Below are positions 16,163 to 24,143 of a stretch of DNA of 64,000 nt, piece by piece. This stretch comes from Xenorhabdus sp014467285 (GTDB taxonomy: Bacteria > Pseudomonadota > Gammaproteobacteria > Enterobacterales > Enterobacteriaceae): NCBI RefSeq assembly GCF_014467285.1, contig NZ_NKHR01000005.1, forward strand, positions 169,781 through 233,780, in the 5' to 3' direction. The translations under genes and the position numbers were made by a program. Position 1 is the stretch's first letter. Every line of letters begins with the position of its first letter. Below the pieces are notes generated by a model. The model had not been told where the DNA came from. It did no database searches and saw only the letters and a list, made by a program, of their open reading frames with translations.

Positions 16163-17305
16163 TTATGCTCTTTGATGAGATATAGCCCAAACCGCCGCAA
16201 CATTACGTGCCGTTACCTGCAAGTTATCGGCACCATTGGTAAGAGCATCTGACAGAGAGCAAGCTCCCGGTACGATGGAAAATACTGCATCCAATCCATG
16301 TTGATGCACGACAGAGTAATCCTGGCTCATTCCACCCACTAGAGCGATAGTCGGAATACCAAATTTTTTGGCAACTTTAGCAACGCCAATAGGCGTCTTA
16401 CCCTGTATCGTCTGTTTATCTATACGACCTTCTCCCGTAATGACCAAATCTGCCCCCTGAACTGCCTCCTCCAATTTCAGGGTATCAACAACAATCTCAA
16501 TACCTGACTGCAATTTCGCTCCAAGACAACCCAGTAAAGAAGCTCCCATGCCTCCAGCCGCTCCCGCGCCTGCTTCATCAATCACGTTTTTGCCTGTTAG
16601 CGATTCAATCTTCATTCCATAATGAAGCAATGCAGAATCCAACGCTTTCACCATCTCCGGCGTTGCCCCTTTTTGTGGGCCAAACACCGCTGATGCGCCT
16701 GATTCTCCACATAGCGGATTATTCACATCACAAGCCACGGTGAACTCAATTTGACTAAGGCGAGGGTCAAGATCTGTGAAATCGATTATTTCCAGACGAG
16801 TTAATGCTGCACCGCCAAATGGCAGGGTTCGGCCATCTCCATCCAGTAAATTTGCCCCAAGTGCCTGCATCATACCGGCTCCGCCATCGTTGGTCGCACT
16901 GCCGCCAATACCTAAAATCAGTTTCTGTATCCCATGCTCCAATGCAGCCAGAATAAGCTCACCCGTGCCATAGCTTGTCGTTATCAAAGGGTTACGCTGT
17001 TCTGCCGGCACTAAATGCAAACCCGAAGCGGCAGCCATTTCAATCACCGCCGTCTTTCCATCACCCAATAGACCGAAAAATGCTTCAACAGGTTGCCCCA
17101 ACGGATCGGTAACGGTACATGTAATATATTTTCCCTCTGTTGCCGCAACCAGTGATTCCACGGTTCCTTCCCCACCATCCGCCATCGGCAACTTGACGTA
17201 ATCCGCCTGCGGGAAAATTTCCTGAAATCCCTGCTCTATTGCTTGCGCCACTTGTAAAGCGCTCAGGCTTTCCTTAAATGAATCAGGAGCAATCACAATT
17301 TTCAT
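16163..17305 (-). CDS. Glycerate kinase (GarK/GlxK type)
   Basis: A 380-residue type-1 glycerate kinase that phosphorylates D-glycerate, feeding it to lower glycolysis. It begins MKIVIAPDSFKESLSALQVA, with KLPMADGGEGTVESLVAA, GIGGSATNDGGAGMMQALGA and GAGAAGGMGASLLG as family glycine-rich motifs, and ITGEGRIDKQTIQGKTP near the end. Start set at 17305 by AGAGGAAC upstream; an in-frame extension to 17410 has no family similarity. It stands alone here, without gar or glx operon genes, so garK and glxK cannot be told apart. Confidence 0.93.
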   Translation of the reverse strand: MKIVIAPDSFKESLSALQVAQAIEQGFQEIFPQADYVKLPMADGGEGTVESLVAATEGKYITCTVTDPLGQPVEAFFGLLGDGKTAVIEMAAASGLHLVPAEQRNPLITTSYGTGELILAALEHGIQKLILGIGGSATNDGGAGMMQALGANLLDGDGRTLPFGGAALTRLEIIDFTDLDPRLSQIEFTVACDVNNPLCGESGASAVFGPQKGATPEMVKALDSALLHYGMKIESLTGKNVIDEAGAGAAGGMGASLLGCLGAKLQSGIEIVVDTLKLEEAVQGADLVITGEGRIDKQTIQGKTPIGVAKVAKKFGIPTIALVGGMSQDYSVVHQHGLDAVFSIVPGACSLSDALTNGADNLQVTARNVAAVWAISHQRA

Positions 17306-17450
17306 GATAAGTTCCTCTATCGCTTTGGTGAATACCCTCTGACATCTCTGGCCAGCAAAACCGAATACGCCAAAGATGAAAGAATTCATATCTGAATAAT
17401 AGAAACACATACCTGAAACTCAATATTGCCCTGTGCCATTTTGCGCGCAT

Positions 17451-17482
17451 AAAAAAAGCGATAAATTGATTATCGCTTTTTT
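17451..17482. terminator. Terminator after rpoH (usable from both strands)
   Basis: AGCGATAA (17457-17464) pairs with TTATCGCT (17470-17477) around a 5-base loop, with an A-run before and a T-run after. On the minus strand it ends rpoH transcription 19 bases after the stop codon. Confidence 0.85.
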
Positions 17483-17500
17483 CACTAACAGTATGTGTAG

Positions 17501-18358
17501 TTACGCTTCGATAGCCAACCGCAATTTCTTCATTGCGTTTTTTTCTAGCTGTCGAACACGCTCAGCAGATACACCATATTTATCTGCCAGTTCCTGCAAG
17601 GTGGTTTTGTTGTCATCATCCAGCCAACGAGCCCGAATGATGTCTTGGCTACGCTCATCCAGTCCTTCCATCGCTACAGAAAGTTTATCCGCAGCGTGGT
17701 TTTCCCAGTTATCTTCTTCAATGCCATCGGCAAAGTCAGAAGCTTTGTCCTGCAAATACAGCACCGGAGCCACGGGTTGGCTATCGTGATTGTCATCATC
17801 AGAAGACATATCAAATGCCATATCCTGCGCTGACATACGGGATTCCATCTCTCGGACGTCTTTGCTGGTCACACCCAGTTCTTTGGCGACCAGATCAACT
17901 TCATCCTGATTGAACCATCCCAGACGTTGTTTCGCCTTACGCAAATTAAAGAACAGCTTGCGCTGGGCTTTTGTCGTTGCGACTTTCACAATACGCCAGT
18001 TACGCAATACATATTCATGGATTTCTGCCTTAATCCAGTGAACAGCAAAAGAGACCAGACGCACACCCACTTCTGGATTAAATCGACGAACCGCTTTCAT
18101 CAGGCCAATATTACCTTCCTGAATTAAATCCGCCTGTGGCAGGCCATAACCAGCATAACTGCGAGCAACATGAACAACGAAGCGCAGGTGAGAAAGAATC
18201 AGCTTTTTCGCTGCATCCAGATCCCCCTGGTAATGCAGTCTTTCTGCCAGTTCCTTCTCTTCCTCTGCGGAGAGCATAGGATAAGCATTGGAGGCACGGA
18301 TGTATCCTTCCAAACTACCTTGTGGAACTAGTGCCAAAGTTTGCATTTCTTTTGTCAT
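17501..18358 (-). CDS. rpoH: Heat-shock sigma factor RpoH (sigma 32)
   Basis: RpoH directs RNA polymerase to heat-shock promoters. The 285-residue length is standard. Visible parts are the region 1 start GSLEGYIRASNAYPMLSAEE, core-binding region 2 (LSHLRFVVHVARSYAGYGLP, QADLIQEGNIGLMKAVRRFN), the RpoH box near KAQRKLFFNLRKAKQRLGWF, and region 4.2 ELADKYGVSAERVRQLEKNA. The gene lies beside ftsEXY as in E. coli. Confidence 0.99.
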   Translation of the reverse strand: MTKEMQTLALVPQGSLEGYIRASNAYPMLSAEEEKELAERLHYQGDLDAAKKLILSHLRFVVHVARSYAGYGLPQADLIQEGNIGLMKAVRRFNPEVGVRLVSFAVHWIKAEIHEYVLRNWRIVKVATTKAQRKLFFNLRKAKQRLGWFNQDEVDLVAKELGVTSKDVREMESRMSAQDMAFDMSSDDDNHDSQPVAPVLYLQDKASDFADGIEEDNWENHAADKLSVAMEGLDERSQDIIRARWLDDDNKTTLQELADKYGVSAERVRQLEKNAMKKLRLAIEA

Positions 18359-18570
18359 TCAAATTCTCTCAAAATCAGATTCAAATTGATGGCTTTTGAA
18401 GTTTGCCCGAATCTACCCATAAGGTTTTTTCAAGCCAAAGATGCGTCTATTTTACCATCATAGAGATCATATTCAAATTGTCTCGATTGTATGAATATCA
18501 ATACAAATCTGTAACGGTGATTTCGACAGCGATTCAGCCTAAAAGTTCACCTCAAAACCCGAAAATCACT

Positions 18571-19551
18571 TTATTCTGGCCTGAAACGACGCAAATGCTG
18601 AATTGTCGCAAACCACGCGGCAATCCAACCAATCATACCCGAAATGAGCACTAACAATAGTGATTCATCCCATCCCAATCCATGCAGTTTAAAACTCGTT
18701 CCAAAGACACTCGCCACTTCTGTGACGACATTGGCAAGTTTCCACACCAGCAGGGATGAAAGGATTAAAGAAAAAACCGCGCCTAACATCCCCAGTAAAG
18801 CACCACCATTGAGGAAAGGTCGCAGAATAAAGCCGTCCGTTGCCCCAATCAGTTTCATCACGTTAATTGTTTCGCGGCGGCTGAAGATACTCAACCGAAC
18901 GCTATTACCAATAACCAAAAGCAGGGCAACCACCATCAGGACACCTATCACGGCAGCAATCCGGCCAATCAGTGCGGTCAGCGCTGTCAGGCGGGAGAAC
19001 CAGCTCTCATCCATTCTGACTTCTTCAATGCCTGCAATCTGAGAAACTTGATCACGCAATGTCGTTAGTGCTTGTAGGTCTTGGAAATTCAGTTTGGGAG
19101 AGACAATGGCAACCGCCGGCAGAGGATTTTCTTCCAACATATCCAAGGCACTGGCAAATCCTGACCAGGCACGAAATTCATTCACAGCTTCTTCGCGGGA
19201 AAGGTAATTCACCGATTTTACGCCGTCCAGATCTTTTAGCTGACCAATCACCTGTCTGGCACTGTTGTCATTCAACGATTTATCCAAATAAACCGTAAGC
19301 TGTGGAATGGGATACCACTGTACCGCCGCCTGATTGACGTTTTTCCAAACGATATAGAACACGCTCGGCAGGGTCAGGGAAATGGCAATGACCATAATGG
19401 TCAGCAGTGTTGCCAATGGCTGGCGCAACATATCTGACAGAGTGCTTTTCCACGCATAACGCCACTGTACACGCCATCCTCCTTTCAAGGATTTGGATTT
19501 CGACTTTGGGGACAGTGCTTTTTTAGTTGAATGACGGACATTCTTAGCCAT
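18571..19551 (-). CDS. ftsX: Cell-division ABC transporter permease FtsX
   Basis: FtsX is the membrane partner of FtsE; the complex links septal wall hydrolysis to Z-ring assembly through EnvC in enterobacteria. The 326-residue product has a basic cytoplasmic N-terminus, segment LATLLTIMVIAISLTLPSVF (about residues 44-63), a large periplasmic loop (to about 200), then three more segments. It overlaps ftsE by 8 bases, so the two are coupled. Confidence 0.97.
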   Translation of the reverse strand: MAKNVRHSTKKALSPKSKSKSLKGGWRVQWRYAWKSTLSDMLRQPLATLLTIMVIAISLTLPSVFYIVWKNVNQAAVQWYPIPQLTVYLDKSLNDNSARQVIGQLKDLDGVKSVNYLSREEAVNEFRAWSGFASALDMLEENPLPAVAIVSPKLNFQDLQALTTLRDQVSQIAGIEEVRMDESWFSRLTALTALIGRIAAVIGVLMVVALLLVIGNSVRLSIFSRRETINVMKLIGATDGFILRPFLNGGALLGMLGAVFSLILSSLLVWKLANVVTEVASVFGTSFKLHGLGWDESLLLVLISGMIGWIAAWFATIQHLRRFRPE

Positions 19552-20209
19552 GATGTCCTCCTTGCATACGCCCCTGATTCAGGGTCAGGATGCGGTAATT
19601 TCTTCGTTCAATGAGGGCAACATCATGGGTCGCCATCAGAACTGTCACCCCAACCCGGTTAAATTCTTCAAACAAACGCATGATCCCCTCAGATAATTCT
19701 CCGTCCAGATTGCCTGTCGGCTCATCCGCCAGCAGAACGGTTGGCTTGTTTACCACAGCGCGGGCAATGCCAACGCGCTGCTGTTCTCCACCGGAAAGTT
19801 GAATAGGGAAATTTTTCGCTTTGTCCAACAGGCCGACCTTATCCAGCGCCGCAGATACCCGCCGGCGAATGTCTTCAGCACTGGCCCCTGAGATAATCAA
19901 CGGCATGGCGACATTCTCATATACTGTGCGATCCAGCAGCAGGTGATGATCCTGAAAAATCATGCCGATCTGGCGACGCAGAAAAGGGATCTCCCGCGAT
20001 TTTAATCGGCTGATGTCATGACCGGAAAACCAGATATGACCAGCACTGGGACGTTCAATACCACAGATAAGTTTCAAAAGCGTACTTTTACCCGCCCCTG
20101 AATGACCTGTTAAAAATGCCATTTCTCCTGGAAGTAGATGAAAATCCACCCCTTGCAGCGCCTGCCGCCCTCCCAGATAGGCTTTACTGACCTGTTCAAA
20201 GCGAATCAT
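19544..20209 (-). CDS. ftsE: Cell-division ATP-binding protein FtsE
   Basis: A 221-residue ABC ATPase that pairs with FtsX at the division site. Walker A GHSGAGKSTLLKL (about residues 36-48), the signature LSGGEQQRVGIARAV (about 138-152) and Walker B VLLADEPTGNLD (about 158-169) are intact. It sits 6 bases after ftsY, forming the conserved ftsYEX operon with rpoH downstream. Confidence 0.98.
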   Translation of the reverse strand: MIRFEQVSKAYLGGRQALQGVDFHLLPGEMAFLTGHSGAGKSTLLKLICGIERPSAGHIWFSGHDISRLKSREIPFLRRQIGMIFQDHHLLLDRTVYENVAMPLIISGASAEDIRRRVSAALDKVGLLDKAKNFPIQLSGGEQQRVGIARAVVNKPTVLLADEPTGNLDGELSEGIMRLFEEFNRVGVTVLMATHDVALIERRNYRILTLNQGRMQGGHHG

Positions 20210-20215
20210 TAATAG

Positions 20216-21970
20216 TTAATCCTCTCGGGCAAAAAGAGCCTCAATAAAATCGTCTGCCTTAAATGGACGGAGATCTTCAATGCCTTCCCCAACACCAATG
20301 TAGCGAATCGGGATCTCAAATTGGTCGGCAATGGCGAAGATAACACCACCTTTTGCAGTACCATCTAGTTTGGTCAGTGAAATACCCGTCAATCCCACAG
20401 CTTCATGGAATAGTTTAGCCTGACTTACTGCGTTTTGGCCTGTGCTGGCATCCAGTGTCAGCATAATTTCATGGGGTGCGTTTTCATCCAGTTTTTTCAT
20501 CACCCGAACGATTTTTTTCAGCTCTTCCATCAAATGGGATTTATTCTGCAAACGCCCTGCGGTATCCGCAATCAGGATATCAACACCTTTGGCCTTGGCT
20601 GACTGAATGGCATCAAAGATCACTGAGGCAGGATCGGCCCCCGTATGTTGAGCAACTACAGGGATTTTGTTGCGTTCGCCCCAAACTTGTAACTGTTCTA
20701 CTGCTGCCGCACGGAAAGTATCCCCTGCCGCTAACATGACAGATTTGCCCTGAGACTGGTATTGGCGTGCTAATTTACCAATCGTGGTGGTTTTGCCGAC
20801 ACCATTCACCCCCACCATCAAGATGACGTAAGGAGATTTACCTTCAATCTCCAACGGCTTATCAACTTTTGTCAGAATGCCTGACATCTCTTCTTTCAGT
20901 TTAGCGTAAAGCGCTTCCGCATCTTTCAGTTCTTTGCGGCTGGCATGAGCTGTCAGACTGGTAATGATCTTACGCGTCGTTTCAACGCCCACGTCCGCGA
21001 TCAATAACTGTTCTTCCAGTTCTTCAAACAGATCATCATCAATTTTCTTGCCACGGAACAAACTCAAAAAACCGGAACCAAGATTCTGGCGAGTTTTTAC
21101 CAGACTGCGTTTCAAGCGGGCAAAGAACCCTTCTTTGGTCGGGCGTTCTTGTTCCTTAGGCAATGCCGCTTGTTCTTCGGCCTGACGAACGGCTTCTTCC
21201 GCCAAGCGTTGCTGCTCTGCTTCTTCTGCTGCACGGTGGGCAGCTTCTTCCGCCAAACATTGCTGCTCTGCCTCTTCCGCTGTACGGCGGGCTGCTTCTT
21301 CCGCCAAACGTTGCTGTTCTGCCTCTTCTGCTGCACGGCGGGCCGCTTCTTCCGCCAAGCGCTGCTGCTCTGCCTCTGCTGCTGCACGATGGGCGGCTTC
21401 TTCCGCCAAACGTTGCTGCTCTGCCTCTTCTGCTGCACGGCGGGCCGCTTCTTCCGCTAAACGTTGCTGCTCTGCCTCTGCTGCTGTACGGCGGGCTGCT
21501 TCTTCCGCCAAACGTTGCTGCTCTGCCTCTTCTGCTGCACGGCGGGCCGCTTCTTCCGCTAAACGCTGCTGCTCTGCCTCTGCTGCTGCTGCTGCACGAC
21601 GGGCAGCTTCTTCCGCCAAACGTTGCTGCTCTGCCTCTTCTGCTGCACGACGGGCAGCTTCTTCCGCCAAACGTTTCTGCTCTGCCTCTTCTGCTGCGCG
21701 ACGGGCCGCTTCTTCCGCTAAACGCTGCTGCTCTGCCTCTGCTGCTGCACGACGGGCAGCTTCTTCCGCCAAACGTTGCTGCTCTGCCTCTTCTGCTGCA
21801 CGACGGGCAGCTTCTTCCGCCAAACGTTTCTGCTCTGCTTCTGCTGCTGCGCGACGGGCCGCTTCCTCAGCAACTAATTTTTCTTGTTCAGCTTGTTCTT
21901 CTTGCTGTTTCTTATCTTGACGACCAAGTCCAAACCAAGAGAAGAAACCTTTTTTTTTCTCTTTTGCCAT
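20216..21970 (-). CDS. ftsY: Signal recognition particle receptor FtsY with long repeat domain
   Basis: FtsY is the SRP receptor GTPase that delivers ribosome-nascent chain complexes to the membrane. The C-terminal NG domain (about residues 275-584) is complete: GVNGVGKTTTIGKLA, GDTFRAAAVEQL, DTAGR and TKLDGTAKGG. The 584 residues exceed the roughly 500 of E. coli because the acidic A domain holds about 13 copies of a 17-residue unit close to LAEEAARRAAEEAEQQR (about residues 32-257), probably one long charged helix. It heads the ftsYEX operon, divergent from rsmD. Confidence 0.97.
   Translation of the reverse strand: MAKEKKKGFFSWFGLGRQDKKQQEEQAEQEKLVAEEAARRAAAEAEQKRLAEEAARRAAEEAEQQRLAEEAARRAAAEAEQQRLAEEAARRAAEEAEQKRLAEEAARRAAEEAEQQRLAEEAARRAAAAAEAEQQRLAEEAARRAAEEAEQQRLAEEAARRTAAEAEQQRLAEEAARRAAEEAEQQRLAEEAAHRAAAEAEQQRLAEEAARRAAEEAEQQRLAEEAARRTAEEAEQQCLAEEAAHRAAEEAEQQRLAEEAVRQAEEQAALPKEQERPTKEGFFARLKRSLVKTRQNLGSGFLSLFRGKKIDDDLFEELEEQLLIADVGVETTRKIITSLTAHASRKELKDAEALYAKLKEEMSGILTKVDKPLEIEGKSPYVILMVGVNGVGKTTTIGKLARQYQSQGKSVMLAAGDTFRAAAVEQLQVWGERNKIPVVAQHTGADPASVIFDAIQSAKAKGVDILIADTAGRLQNKSHLMEELKKIVRVMKKLDENAPHEIMLTLDASTGQNAVSQAKLFHEAVGLTGISLTKLDGTAKGGVIFAIADQFEIPIRYIGVGEGIEDLRPFKADDFIEALFARED
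21195..21880. repeat. 51-bp tandem repeat array inside ftsY
   Basis: About 13 in-frame copies of a 51-base unit encode the 17-residue helical repeat of FtsY. Units differ by few bases (AAEEAE or AAAEAE, R or H or T); one has two extra alanine codons. Similarity at DNA level suggests recent expansion by slippage or unequal recombination, so copy number probably varies between strains. Confidence 0.9.
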
Positions 21971-22201
21971 CGGCCACTACACTCCTCGCGGTTAATTATG
22001 GCGTTATCAATCAATATGCCCACTGAGATAGGTTCTAACGGTGATAAAATCCAGTCTAACATTTTCATCCCACCACAACACATATCTATCGCGGATTTCG
22101 TGGTAAATTAATCAATAGGTTTCTTCATCTTCACTCACTTTTTATCTCTGCCAGATATGATTTAATGGCACCAGATGACAAATAATTAAATTATGTAAAT
22201 T

Positions 22202-22780
22202 ATGGCTAAAAAACCACAGCGCACGTCTTTAGGACAAATTCGCATTATTGGCGGAAAATGGCGCGGGAGAAAATTACCCGTTCCTGATAGTGATGGGCTG
22301 CGTCCAACCACTGATCGTGTCCGTGAAACACTCTTTAACTGGCTTATGCCAACGATTCAGGGAGCCCGTTGTTTGGATTGTTTTTCAGGTAGTGGTGCTC
22401 TCGGGTTTGAAGCGTTATCACGTTATGCAGGCTATGCGACCTTAATTGAACATGATCGCAATGTAGCGAAACAGTTATCGGCTAATTTAGCCTTACTGAA
22501 AGCTGAAAATGCCAATGTGGTACAAGGTAATGCCCTACAATACCTCAATGAAGCGGGAACACCATTTAATGTCGTTTTTCTCGATCCACCATTCCGTAAG
22601 GGCATGCTCACGGAAGCGATCCGTTTATTGGAAACCAATGGCTGGCTGGCAGAAGAAAGCTGGATTTATGTTGAAGCAGAATCAGAGTCCGCTGCGACAG
22701 AAGTTCCTGCAAGCTGGCGGTTACATAGGGAAAAGGTTGCCGGACAAGTAGCTTATCGATTATATATCCGTCACCAGTAA
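22202..22780 (+). CDS. rsmD: 16S rRNA (guanine966-N2)-methyltransferase RsmD
   Basis: RsmD methylates G966 of 16S rRNA using SAM. The 192-residue product has the basic start GQIRIIGGKWRGRKLPVPD, motif I LDCFSGSGALGFEALSR (about residues 58-74) and the catalytic VVFLDPPFRKG with DPPF (about 122-132). Divergent from ftsY, as in E. coli. Confidence 0.97.
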   Translation: MAKKPQRTSLGQIRIIGGKWRGRKLPVPDSDGLRPTTDRVRETLFNWLMPTIQGARCLDCFSGSGALGFEALSRYAGYATLIEHDRNVAKQLSANLALLKAENANVVQGNALQYLNEAGTPFNVVFLDPPFRKGMLTEAIRLLETNGWLAEESWIYVEAESESAATEVPASWRLHREKVAGQVAYRLYIRHQ

Positions 22781-22821
22781 TCTGGTGTCAGACCTGCTTA
22801 AACACGATTTTGGAGTCGATG

Positions 22822-23094
22822 ATGTTTATTCAATTAGGAAGAGTTATCATGATCTTAGTCTGGGGAATCATGATTTTCAATTTCATTCACCCTTTCCCTA
22901 AGCCATTGAAATATTTTATGGATATCGCCATGGCATTCACCGTGGTAATGCACGCATTTCAACTATTGCTGCTGAAAAATTCCCAGCCTAAAGATCAAAA
23001 ACTCTCTGCTTTTCTCCAAACTAAGATCTTCTTTTTCGGTGTTTTTGAGCTGTTGGCCTGGCAGAAAAAGCAACAGCAGAATAAAAAACAGTAG
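22822..23094 (+). CDS. yhhL: DUF1145 family small membrane protein (YhhL-like)
   Basis: A 90-residue protein with two or three membrane segments, LMWG-like start, the FPKPLKYFMDIAMAF motif of DUF1145 and a lysine/glutamine-rich tail. The ATG at 22822 has GGAG 6 bases upstream; 22819 is also possible. It follows rsmD as yhhL does in E. coli. Function unknown. Confidence 0.8.
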   Translation: MFIQLGRVIMILVWGIMIFNFIHPFPKPLKYFMDIAMAFTVVMHAFQLLLLKNSQPKDQKLSAFLQTKIFFFGVFELLAWQKKQQQNKKQ

Positions 23095-23326
23095 AGCGCT
23101 CAGTCACTGTCATCTCCCCGTTTTGTTTTCTTCATATTAAAAGAAAATGTCGTTAATGAGTAATCCCGTTAATTACTCATTGACGAGCTTCGTTTTTGAT
23201 AATAAAACGTTATCCATTCGTTAATAACGAATTAACGTTGATAAATCAGTATACTCTCCACACAACCCCCATCATGAATAGTAATGCCTGATAAAACGGG
23301 CGTTGAACATTAAGGAAAAGAAAAAT

Positions 23327-23953
23327 ATGAGTTGGCCATTTCTTGCTGTGTTTTTCTCCGGATGGTTATATATTGATGCCGCCTACCGTGGCACCCAATG
23401 GCAGCAATGGGTTTTTCGTCCGGTCACGATGCTGCTTTTGTTATTGTGGGCATGTCAGGCACCTAATCTTGAGGTTTCTGGCTATCTTATCATTGCGGGT
23501 TTAGTGACTGCTTTGCTCTCTGATGCGATCCGTATGCTCCCCGGTAAATATTTACTTTTCTCATTTATCGCACTGTTCCTGAGTTACTTGCTATATACCA
23601 TCAGTTTTGCCTGGCACATGAGTTTCAGTCTCTTCTTCCCGTTGCCTTTGATTTTATTGGCTGTTGGCATTGTGGTTATGGTCGTTATCTGGACTCGTCT
23701 GGATAATATGCGTTGGCGGGTTGTTGATAGCTTCGTTATGGCACTGCTGATGGTTTGGATCGCCGGAGAACAATATTTTTCACTCAGTAATGAAAGCCGT
23801 TTTTCTGTTATGGTAGGCGCCATCCTGTTACTCCTTGCATATATTATCAACCTCGTTGATCGATATCGCTTCTCTTTTAAACTATCAAAAGCAATTATTG
23901 CTGCCTGTGGTTTTATCGGGCACTTTTTGATTATTCGTTCACTATTCTTGTAA
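23327..23953 (+). CDS. yhhN: YhhN/TMEM86 family membrane protein (lysoplasmalogenase family)
   Basis: A 208-residue protein with seven or eight membrane segments. GLVTALLSDAIRMLPGKYLL and SLFFPLPLILLAVGIVVMV follow the YhhN/TMEM86 pattern, including the conserved aspartate after LLS. Animal relatives hydrolyse lysoplasmalogen; the bacterial substrate is not settled. The gene lies between yhhL and zntA as in E. coli. Start at ATG 23327 with AAGGA upstream. Confidence 0.87.
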   Translation: MSWPFLAVFFSGWLYIDAAYRGTQWQQWVFRPVTMLLLLLWACQAPNLEVSGYLIIAGLVTALLSDAIRMLPGKYLLFSFIALFLSYLLYTISFAWHMSFSLFFPLPLILLAVGIVVMVVIWTRLDNMRWRVVDSFVMALLMVWIAGEQYFSLSNESRFSVMVGAILLLLAYIINLVDRYRFSFKLSKAIIAACGFIGHFLIIRSLFL

Positions 23954-24067
23954 TGCGTCCACTTTATTGAACATAGGTTTTATTGAACACACACTAAGAG
24001 GAAGGACATTGATGGTGAATATCTATCTTAGATGGCACTAATTATCAAAAAATTCCTCTTATTAAGT

Positions 24068-24099
24068 TTGACTCTGGAGTTAACTCCAGAGTGTAGAGT
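24068..24099 (+). promoter_or_regulatory. ZntR-controlled zntA promoter
   Basis: TTGACT (24068-24073) and TAGAGT (24094-24099) are separated by 20 bases, the overlong spacer typical of MerR-family promoters. The spacer holds the perfect dyad ACTCTGGAGT-TA-ACTCCAGAGT (24071-24092), close to the E. coli zntA operator. ZntR bound to zinc, cadmium or lead would untwist it and activate. zntR is not in the window. Confidence 0.9.
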
Positions 24100-24143
24100 T
24101 GTTCTTAATTAACCTGGATTAACTCTATTCTAAGAGGTCGCCT

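Noticed and set aside
21195..21880. CRISPR array
   Set aside because: The regular 51-bp periodicity is in-frame coding repeat of ftsY without distinct spacers. No cas genes are in the window.
21112..22026. Long open frames on both strands across the ftsY repeats
   Set aside because: They are shadows of the GC-rich 51-bp repeat in ftsY, giving leucine/proline or serine-rich low-complexity translations.
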